This document shows, piece by piece, positions 1-6,022 of a DNA stretch of 64,000 nt. Origin of the DNA: Lentisphaeraceae bacterium (GTDB taxonomy: Bacteria > Verrucomicrobiota > Kiritimatiellia > RFP12 > DVOR01); assembly GCA_004555175.1 (NCBI GenBank), contig SFJE01000006.1, positions 3,768-67,767 of the forward strand, written 5' to 3'. Numbering within the stretch: position 1 is the first letter of the stretch; every line of letters begins with the position of its first letter. The notes under the pieces were generated by a model, which had not been told where the DNA came from, did no database searches, and was given only the letters and a program-made list of their open reading frames with translations. A program made the position numbers and the translations under genes.

Positions 1-231
1 CTCTCCAAACTCGCCGCCGCCGACCTGCGCGTGGAGGCCGATTGGAGCAACGACAAGATTGGCGCGAAGATCCGGAAGGCCACGATGGCCAAAATCCCCT
101 ATATGCTGGTGCTCGGCGGCCGTGAAGCCGAGGCCGGCCTGGTCGCGGTCCGAAGCCGCGAGAAGGGCGACCTGGGCACCATGACCCCGGAAGCCTTTAT
201 CGAACTCATCAAGCAAGAAATCAACGCATAA
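1..231 (+). CDS. thrS: Threonyl-tRNA synthetase, C-terminal end (partial)
   Basis: The frame is open from the first base of the window and ends in TAA at 229-231, so only the last 76 residues are present. They match the anticodon-binding domain of class II threonyl-tRNA synthetase: a K-I-G-A-K-I-R segment, then IPYMLVLGGREAEAG, then VRSREKGDLGTM and the closing helix ending KQEINA. The GTG at 31 is internal, not a start. The enzyme charges tRNA-Thr. It sits directly before infC, the widespread thrS-infC order, which supports the call. The catalytic and editing domains lie outside the window. Confidence 0.9.
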   Translation, partial: LSKLAAADLRVEADWSNDKIGAKIRKATMAKIPYMLVLGGREAEAGLVAVRSREKGDLGTMTPEAFIELIKQEINA

Positions 232-255
232 CCCGAACCCCATCAGGAGCTCAAC

Positions 256-930
256 TTGGCATTCCCCCTGAAACCTATGCCCACCGGTCCCCGCCCCAAC
301 AACGGTCCCGCCCAGCGCGACCAGAAGGGGGCCTCCTTCACCCGCACCAACTATAAAATCCGGGTGCCGGAAGTCCGTGTGGTCGATGCCGCCGGCAAGA
401 TGTTGGGCCTTATGCCCACGCGTAAGGCGCAGGCCCTCGCCGAATCGCTGGGGCTGGACCTCGTGGAGATCACGCCCAACGCCCAGCCGCCCATCTGCAA
501 GATTATGGATTACGGTAAGTTCCGCTACCAGGAATCCATCAAGCAGAAGGAGGCCCGCAAGAACGCCAAGGCCACGCAGGTCAAGGAGATTAAGTTCCAC
601 GCCGGCACCGATGTGGGTGATGTGGACCGCAAGGTCAAGGACATCCTCGGCTTCATCGCTCAGGGCAACAAGGTGAAGGTCTCGCTCAAGTTCCGTGGCC
701 GCGAAAACGCCCACAAGGAGCTCGGGGTTGACCTCATCAACCGTATTATCGAGACCTGTGGCGAGAAGATTGCCGTCGAGCAAGAGCCCAAACTCCTCGG
801 CCGCGACCTCTCCTGCCTCATCGGCCCGCCCAGCGCCAAGTCCATCAAGGCCGCCCAGGCCAAGAAGAAGGCCACCGAAGAGGCCCCCGCCGCCGAGCCC
901 CCCAAGCCCGGCCTCGCGCCCACGCGCTAG
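256..930 (+). CDS. infC: Translation initiation factor IF-3
   Basis: 224 residues. The core is typical IF-3: IRVPEVRVVDAAGKMLG, an AQALAESLGLDLVEI segment, PPICKIMDYGKF, a basic linker, and the C-terminal ribosome-binding domain with VKVSLKFRGRE. IF-3 binds the 30S subunit, prevents premature 50S joining and checks the start codon and initiator tRNA. The start is TTG at 256, with AGGAGC at 245-250 as ribosome binding site; rare non-AUG starts are classical for infC because IF-3 disfavours them and so autoregulates. Compared with the family there is a short N-terminal extension (about 30 residues) and an Ala/Pro/Lys-rich tail. It follows thrS by 24 bp. The usual rpmI-rplT partners do not follow. 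Confidence 0.96.
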   Translation: MAFPLKPMPTGPRPNNGPAQRDQKGASFTRTNYKIRVPEVRVVDAAGKMLGLMPTRKAQALAESLGLDLVEITPNAQPPICKIMDYGKFRYQESIKQKEARKNAKATQVKEIKFHAGTDVGDVDRKVKDILGFIAQGNKVKVSLKFRGRENAHKELGVDLINRIIETCGEKIAVEQEPKLLGRDLSCLIGPPSAKSIKAAQAKKKATEEAPAAEPPKPGLAPTR

Positions 931-950
931 CCGCCGGCTTGCGCGTGGCT

Positions 951-1048
951 GTTAGCGAATAGCACGCGTTCCGCGACGGATAGGCTAACAGCCAACCGCT
1001 AGCAGCCAATAGCTAACAGCTAACAGCCAATAGCTAACAGCTAACAGC
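951..1048. repeat. Short CTAACAGC-type intergenic repeats
   Basis: The spacer between infC and the next gene is made largely of GCTAACAGC and GCCAATAGC units, ending in three nearly contiguous copies that run up to the ATG at 1050. It also holds a GCACGCGTTCCGCGACGG stretch that recurs beside similar repeats elsewhere (for example near 41703 and 47050). It leaves no clear ribosome binding site for the downstream gene. Function unknown. Confidence 0.6.
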
Positions 1049-1049
1049 T

Positions 1050-1667
1050 ATGAACCTCCTCCTCGCCGGTCCTGGCCGCATTGGGGCGGCATTGGTGCCC
1101 GGGCTTCAGGCCCAGGGACACACCGTTACGTTGCTCACGCGCCAGGATTATGGCGACTTCTTGGCCCCGACCTACGACCCCGGGCCGGCCGTGGAGACCG
1201 TAGCGGCGTGTGATGCGCTCTTGCTGTTGGCCGGACGCTTTGCGCTCAATGCCCCCGAAGAGGCGATGGGGCAAGCCAACGCCACCGGTCCCCTGCGTAT
1301 TGCCGAGGCCGTCCACGCCCGTTTCCCGCACGCGCACATCATCGCCTTTCTCGATAGCCGCATCCGCCGACCGCTCTCGGCCGTGCCGCCGGCTGTGCGC
1401 GCCTATCTCGCCTCCAAGCAACGCCTGGCCCGATGGGTCCTGGCCGCCGCGCGCACCTGGGGGCAGACCACCGGCGCGCGTGTCAATGCCATCGCCCCGG
1501 GGCCCGTCTTTCCGCCACCAGAAAAGGCACACAGCGAGCCGGGCGGCAACTGCCTCACCCCGCGCCCCACGGTGGCCGACCTGCTAAGCGGCATCACCTT
1601 CCTCCTCACCACCCCCTCGGTCACCGGCCAGATTCTCTATATCGCCGCCGGGCAGCAAGTGCTGTAG
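1050..1667 (+). CDS. Short-chain dehydrogenase/reductase, FolM/pteridine-reductase-like
   Basis: 205 residues. A Rossmann fold begins at residue 3 (LLLAGPGRIGAALV, nucleotide-binding glycines). The SDR active-site pair is present as Y-L-A-S-K (about residues 114-118), followed by ARVNAIAPGPV, the usual SDR segment after the catalytic helix. The ending (TGQILYIAAGQQVL) resembles the substrate-loop end of FolM and pteridine reductases. FolM reduces dihydromonapterin or dihydrofolate with NADPH; the exact substrate here is inferred from this resemblance only. The protein is somewhat short for an SDR because the NAG segment is compressed to LLAGRFA. The start ATG at 1050 lies at the edge of a repeat and has no obvious Shine-Dalgarno sequence. 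Confidence 0.7.
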   Translation: MNLLLAGPGRIGAALVPGLQAQGHTVTLLTRQDYGDFLAPTYDPGPAVETVAACDALLLLAGRFALNAPEEAMGQANATGPLRIAEAVHARFPHAHIIAFLDSRIRRPLSAVPPAVRAYLASKQRLARWVLAAARTWGQTTGARVNAIAPGPVFPPPEKAHSEPGGNCLTPRPTVADLLSGITFLLTTPSVTGQILYIAAGQQVL

Positions 1668-1682
1668 GCTCGCTACGCTCGC

Positions 1683-1806
1683 CAGCGAACAGCCGACAGC
1701 CGACAGCTGACAGAGCTGGCGCCTGAGGTGGAGAGCCCGGCCCACTTCTATCGGTCTCTCCGTCGCGTTAGCGCCCTGTCTACTGTCGACTGTTCACTGT
1801 CGACTC
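1683..1806. repeat. CGACAGC / GTCGACTGT short repeats upstream of fusA
   Basis: The 255-bp spacer before fusA contains CCGACAGCCGACAGCTGACAG (split at 1687-1707) and the oppositely oriented CTGTCTACTGTCGACTGTTCACTGTCGACT at about 1776-1805. They belong to the same ACAG-type family as repeats at 951, 11250, 15160, 41684 and 47034. No gene is supported here. Confidence 0.55.
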
Positions 1807-1850
1807 AGCGGCTCGGCGCGCCTGCGCAGAGCCCTTTTTGCCGAAAAGTG

Positions 1851-1878
1851 TTGCACGTGGGGGGATAGTTTTGATAGA
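1851..1878 (+). promoter_or_regulatory. Probable promoter of fusA
   Basis: TTGCAC at 1851-1856 and GATAGA at 1873-1878 with a 16-bp spacer. The -35 is good and the -10 is weak. It lies about 45 bp upstream of the fusA start. Confidence 0.45.
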
Positions 1879-1922
1879 GTGTGCGGCATTTCACGTTGAA
1901 AGCCTTTTCTAAGGAGTCAGTT

Positions 1923-4028
1923 ATGGCACGCAAAATCCCGTTGGACCATCTGCGCAACATTGGCATTATGGCCCACATTGACGCCGGTAAGACGACGACC
2001 TCCGAGCGTATCCTCTTCTATTCCGGTAAGAACCACAAGATCGGCGAAGTACATGATGGCGGCGCCACGATGGACTGGATGGTGCAGGAGCAGGAGCGCG
2101 GCATCACGATTACCTCCGCGGCCACGGCCGTGATGTGGGGCGACTACATGATCTCCCTGATTGACACCCCCGGTCACGTGGACTTCACGGCCGAGGTGGA
2201 GCGCTCGCTGCGCGTGCTCGATGGCGCGGTGGCGGTCTTCTGCGCGGTCGGTGGCGTGCAGCCGCAGTCCGAGCAGGTCTGGCGTCAGTCCGAAAAGTAC
2301 AAAGTGCCCAAGCTCATCTTCGTTAACAAGATGGACCGCGTTGGCGCGAACTTCTTCTCGGTGATGGACCAGGTGCGCGACCAGCTCAAGGCCCGTCCGG
2401 TGCCGATGGTCTGCCCGCTGGGCGCTGGCGAGACCTTCGAGGGCGTGGTGGACCTGCTCGAGAACCGCCTGGTGACCTACGATAAGGAATCGCAGGGCAT
2501 GAAGCAGATCTACTCCGAGATTCCCGCCGAGCTCAAGGAGAAGTGCGAGGAGATGCGCCACGAAATGATCGAGGCCGCCGCCGAGCAGGACGAAGAGCTG
2601 ATGAACAAGTACTTCGAAGAGGGCACCCTCACGAAGGAAGAGATTATCAAGGGCCTGCGCAAGGGCTGCATCGCCCGCTCGATTATGCCGGCCTTCTGCG
2701 GCACCGCCTTCAAGAACAAGGGCATCCAGATCCTCCTCGACGCGGTGGTCAGCTACCTCCCCTCCCCGCTCGACATCCCCCCGGTGCAGGACGAAGCCGA
2801 TCCCTCCATTATTCGTAAGGCCGATGACAACGAGCCGCTCTCCGCGCTCGCCTTCAAGATTATGGCCGATAAGAATATGGGTAAGATCATCTTCACCCGC
2901 GTCTACTCCGGCACCCTCGTGGCCGGCTCGGAAATCCTCGACTCCTCCATCGGCAAGAAGGCCCGCATCTCGCGCCTCTTCCGTATGCACGCCAACCACC
3001 AGGAGAAGCTCGAAGAGGCCCACGCTGGCGACATCGTGGCCGTCATCGGTCTGCCCAACACCCGCACGGGCGACACCCTCTGCGACCCCGAGAACCCGAT
3101 CCACCTCGAATCCATCGACTTCCCGGCTCCGGTGATCTCGATCGCCGTCAAGCCCGTCTCCCGCGGCGATAACGAGAAGCTCGGCAACGCCCTCCACGCC
3201 CTGGCGCAGGAAGACCCCACCTTCACCGTGGCCTTCGACCAGGAGACCTCCGAGACCATCATCTCGGGTATGGGTGAGCTCCACCTCGAAATCATCGTCG
3301 ACCGCCTGAAGCGCGAGTTCAACGTGGCCTGCGAAGTCGGCCGCCCCGAAGTCGCCTACCGCGAGTCCATCGCAGTCGAAGGCGAAGGCGAGTACAAGCA
3401 CAAGAAGCAGTCCGGCGGTCGCGGTCAGTATGGCCATGTCTGCATGAAGTTCGCGCCGTTGGAATCCGGCAAGGAGTTCGAGTTCGTCAACGACATCAAG
3501 GGCGGCGTGATCCCCGGCGAGTACATCCCGGCCGTCGAAAAGGGCATCCGTTCGGCGATGGAATCCGGCCCGCTCGCTGGCTACCCGGTCCTCCCGCTCA
3601 AGGCGACGCTCTTCTACGGTTCGTATCACGATGTCGACTCCTCGGAATTCGCCTTCCAGACCGCTGCTCGCCAGTGCTTCAAGCAGGTCTTCCTGGCCAG
3701 CCAGCCGCAGTTGCTCGAGCCGATTATGAAGGTGGAAGTCGTGGTGCCCGAAGACTACATGGGCGCGGCCACCGGCTCGCTCTCGCAGCGTCGCGGCCGC
3801 GTGGAAGGCATGGAAGAGCGCGGCGGCGCCCGCCTCGTCCACGGCTTCGTGCCCTTGGGTGAAATGTTCGGCTACTCCAACACCATCCGCACCCTCACGC
3901 AGGGCCGTGGCTCCTTCACGATGGTCTTCGACCACTACGAGCCCGTCCCCCGCGCGCTGCAGGATGAGATCGTCGAGAAGCGCCGCAAAGCCGGCAAGGT
4001 CCTCGGCTACTCCGAAGCCGACGAATAA
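1923..4028 (+). CDS. fusA: Elongation factor G
   Basis: 701 residues, the normal length for EF-G. GTPase motifs are visible: AHIDAGKTT (residues 17-25), DTPGHVDF (from residue 81) and NKMD (from residue 135), followed by the domain II beta-barrel and the RGQYGHV region and C-terminal domains that mimic tRNA. EF-G drives translocation on the ribosome and, with RRF, ribosome recycling. The start is ATG at 1923 with AAGGAG at 1911-1916; an in-frame GTG at 1881 would add 14 residues unlike the family and lies before the ribosome binding site. It has its own promoter and a strong terminator, so it is monocistronic here rather than in the str operon (rpsL-rpsG-fusA-tuf). Confidence 0.97.
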   Translation: MARKIPLDHLRNIGIMAHIDAGKTTTSERILFYSGKNHKIGEVHDGGATMDWMVQEQERGITITSAATAVMWGDYMISLIDTPGHVDFTAEVERSLRVLDGAVAVFCAVGGVQPQSEQVWRQSEKYKVPKLIFVNKMDRVGANFFSVMDQVRDQLKARPVPMVCPLGAGETFEGVVDLLENRLVTYDKESQGMKQIYSEIPAELKEKCEEMRHEMIEAAAEQDEELMNKYFEEGTLTKEEIIKGLRKGCIARSIMPAFCGTAFKNKGIQILLDAVVSYLPSPLDIPPVQDEADPSIIRKADDNEPLSALAFKIMADKNMGKIIFTRVYSGTLVAGSEILDSSIGKKARISRLFRMHANHQEKLEEAHAGDIVAVIGLPNTRTGDTLCDPENPIHLESIDFPAPVISIAVKPVSRGDNEKLGNALHALAQEDPTFTVAFDQETSETIISGMGELHLEIIVDRLKREFNVACEVGRPEVAYRESIAVEGEGEYKHKKQSGGRGQYGHVCMKFAPLESGKEFEFVNDIKGGVIPGEYIPAVEKGIRSAMESGPLAGYPVLPLKATLFYGSYHDVDSSEFAFQTAARQCFKQVFLASQPQLLEPIMKVEVVVPEDYMGAATGSLSQRRGRVEGMEERGGARLVHGFVPLGEMFGYSNTIRTLTQGRGSFTMVFDHYEPVPRALQDEIVEKRRKAGKVLGYSEADE

Positions 4029-4055
4029 TCCCCGGCCCTCAAGGCCATCCCAAAA

Positions 4056-4089
4056 GCGGGGCTCGCACAACGCGGGCCCCGCCTTTTTT
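4056..4089 (+). terminator. Rho-independent terminator of fusA
   Basis: GCGGGGCTCGC at 4056-4066 pairs with GCGGGCCCCGC at 4072-4082 (one G-T pair), followed by seven Ts within 4083-4089. It starts 28 bp after the fusA stop. Confidence 0.9.
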
Positions 4090-4202
4090 ATACGCCCGGC
4101 GCACCAACTTTCTGCCCAAGTGCCGGGTGACTGACCGGTAGGCAAGCCAAAACTCGCGCAGGAAACAGCAGTTATGCAAAATCGCCCGCGAAAAGATTTT
4201 GC

Positions 4203-4230
4203 TTGACACGGGGGGGCCTTTTCATATAAT
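4203..4230 (+). promoter_or_regulatory. Consensus sigma-70-type promoter
   Basis: TTGACA at 4203-4208 and TATAAT at 4225-4230 with a 16-bp spacer: both hexamers are perfect. It is the strongest promoter seen in the window and implies high expression of the glycogen-binding protein at 4277. Confidence 0.9.
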
Positions 4231-4276
4231 ACGCCGCGTTTTCCTACTACGAGGAGACGAAAAGGAGTAAAAGAGT

Positions 4277-4771
4277 ATGGCTAACAAGAAGACCGCCAAG
4301 ACCAAGACCGCGAAGGCGCCTGCCGTGAAGAAGGAAGCCCCCGCGAAGAAGACCCCCGTTGCGGCCAAGACCGTCAAGGCGGCCAAGGTCGTCGAGCCTG
4401 AGTTGTTCGACGCCGTCTGCCCTGCGACTTGCGCATGCGAAATCAAGGCCCCCAAGGCCGAGAAGCCGGCGAAGGCCCCGAAGGCTGCTGCCAAGCCCGC
4501 CGCCCCCAAGACCACCCGCGTCACCTTCCGCATCCGTGAAGAGGTCGGCGCCAAGGTCTTCCTGGCCGGCAGCTTCAACAACTGGGATGCCACCGCCAAG
4601 CAGCTCACCGATAAGAACGGCACGGGAGAGTTCACCTGCTGCCTCAACCTGCCCAAGGGCCGCTACGAATACAAGTTCGTCGTCAACGGCACCTGGAAGG
4701 CCGACGGCGCCTGCGCCGACTGGGTCACCAACGACATGGGCACCATCAACAGCGTCATCACGGTGGAATAA
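4277..4771 (+). CDS. Glycogen-binding (CBM48/AMPK-beta-type) protein with a Lys/Ala-rich tail
   Basis: 164 residues. Residues 1-40 and 57-80 are rich in Lys, Ala and Pro (KTAKTKTAKA, KAPKAAAKPAAPK), like a histone-H1-like tail, split by an acidic/Cys patch (FDAVCPATCACE). Residues 81-164 form a carbohydrate-binding module: VTFRIREEVGAKVFLAGSFN, NNWD, then KGRYEYKFVVNGTW and a closing strand. This is the AMPK-beta/isoamylase-N type fold; the W and NNWD residues that contact glucan are present. No catalytic domain follows. Start chosen at ATG 4277 with AAAGGAG at 4261-4267. A consensus promoter and a terminator bracket the gene, so it is a strongly transcribed single-gene unit. Function inferred: a glycogen- or starch-binding scaffold. 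Confidence 0.8.
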   Translation: MANKKTAKTKTAKAPAVKKEAPAKKTPVAAKTVKAAKVVEPELFDAVCPATCACEIKAPKAEKPAKAPKAAAKPAAPKTTRVTFRIREEVGAKVFLAGSFNNWDATAKQLTDKNGTGEFTCCLNLPKGRYEYKFVVNGTWKADGACADWVTNDMGTINSVITVE

Positions 4772-4793
4772 CGCTGTTCCCCAAGCAAACAAC

Positions 4794-4826
4794 AAGGGCT
4801 CCCGGCTTCGGGGGCCCTTTTGTTTT
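4794..4826 (+). terminator. Rho-independent terminator after the glycogen-binding protein
   Basis: AAGGGCTCCCG at 4794-4804, loop GCTT, CGGGGGCCCTT at 4809-4819 (one G-T pair), then TTGTTTT. Confidence 0.88.
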
Positions 4827-5158
4827 GCCGCCTGTGCGGCCAAGGCGCTCGCGAATGCTCGCTGCGCGGCAAGTATGCCGCGCCCCAGAACCATTAAAAG
4901 CAGAAGGAAGGCCGGCCTTTCGAAAAGGACGCCACGCGCCAGGCGGGGTGGAGAAGTACGCGCCGGGCGGAAGTGTGGCTGAGGCATGGCCAACGCGCGG
5001 CCATTGGAGCGGCTGACGGGTGCGGCCGAAGAGAAGAAGGGCGCGGGAGGGGTGGTAAGCGCGGCGTAGCCGCACCGCACGGCCCGAAGGGCCATCTCAC
5101 GGCGAGCGCTCTCGCCGCAAATGTGCTATGCTATTGGACGTTGGTTAAGGAGTGATGT
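4827..5158. other. Intergenic stretch without a supported gene
   Basis: GC-rich sequence with many short GGCC/GCGCC runs. No reading frame here has a ribosome binding site or recognisable product. The last 40 bp hold a possible -10 (TATGCT) and the GGTTAAGGAGTGATGT ribosome binding site region of the gene at 5159. Confidence 0.5.
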
Positions 5159-6004
5159 ATGAAGCCGATTATTGAGCCGCACATTCACATGATTTCGCGG
5201 ACGACGGACGAGTATATGGCGATGCGCGCGCACGGGATTCGCGTGTGCGTGGAGCCATCGTTCTGGCAGGGGGCGAATCGCCGTTATGCGGGGAGTTTTT
5301 TCGACTACTTCCGGCTGTCGTTGGAGTTTGAGCACACGCGCGCGGCGCGGTTCGGGGTGGACCATTGGAGCGCGATTGGGATGAATCCGAAGGAGGCCGA
5401 GGACCGGAAGTTGGCCGATGAGGTGATTGACGGGATGGGCGAATACCTGGATCATCCGCGGTGCGTGGCGCTGGGGGAGATTGGCTTTAATAATATCACC
5501 GAGAACGAAGAGCACGCCTTGGTGCGCCAGCTGCGTCTGGCCGAGGAGCGCAAGATGCCGGTGGTGTTGCACTTGCCGCACTTCAACAAGCTCAAGGGCA
5601 TCAAGCGCGTGCTGGAGATTATCGCGGGCGAGGGGCTGACGCGCGAGCGCATCGACATCGACCACAATGTCGAAGAGACCATCGCCCTGGCGCTGGAGAG
5701 CGGTTGCTACGCCGGAATGACGGTCTACCCCTACTCCAAGCTTTCGCCCGAGCGCGTGAGCGCGATGATTCGCGAGCACGGCCACGAGCGCGTCATCGTC
5801 AATGGTTCGGCCGACTGGGGAATTAGCGACCCGCTTTCGCTCATCAAGGTTATCGAGCGCTTGCGTGCCGATGGTTTTGGCGAGGAGGTTATCGAGCAGA
5901 TCACCTACCACACGCCGATGGCCTTCTACAGCGCTTCTCCACACTGGAAGCCGGACTTCGACATCGTCCCGCAGGATCCCACCACCTTCCAGCGCCAACC
6001 CTAA
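5159..6004 (+). CDS. TatD-type metal-dependent hydrolase, EboB-like
   Basis: 281 residues, a TIM-barrel metallohydrolase. Likely metal ligands: H8 and H10 in PHIHM, Glu in LGEIGFN, His in VVLHLPH, His in IDHN and Asp in SADWGISDPL. The wording of several blocks (SRTTDEYMAMRAHGIRVCVE, SFFDYF, SAIGMNPKEA, YPYSKL) matches my memory of EboB proteins of the ebo (eustigmatophyte/bacterial operon) cluster better than nucleases such as TatD itself. Ebo clusters have been linked to moving or modifying precursors of secondary metabolites such as scytonemin; the chemistry of EboB is not established. Start ATG 5159 follows TTAAGGAG. The kinase gene follows after 18 bp. A UbiA protein of EboC type lies about 5 kb downstream. 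Confidence 0.78.
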   Translation: MKPIIEPHIHMISRTTDEYMAMRAHGIRVCVEPSFWQGANRRYAGSFFDYFRLSLEFEHTRAARFGVDHWSAIGMNPKEAEDRKLADEVIDGMGEYLDHPRCVALGEIGFNNITENEEHALVRQLRLAEERKMPVVLHLPHFNKLKGIKRVLEIIAGEGLTRERIDIDHNVEETIALALESGCYAGMTVYPYSKLSPERVSAMIREHGHERVIVNGSADWGISDPLSLIKVIERLRADGFGEEVIEQITYHTPMAFYSASPHWKPDFDIVPQDPTTFQRQP

Positions 6005-6022
6005 CGCTCAAGGAGAGCCGCG

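Noticed and set aside
1917..4145. 742-codon frame opposite fusA on the minus strand
   Set aside because: It is the antisense shadow of fusA in GC-rich DNA; no ribosome binding site and a His/Asp/Val-rich composition typical of reversed codons.
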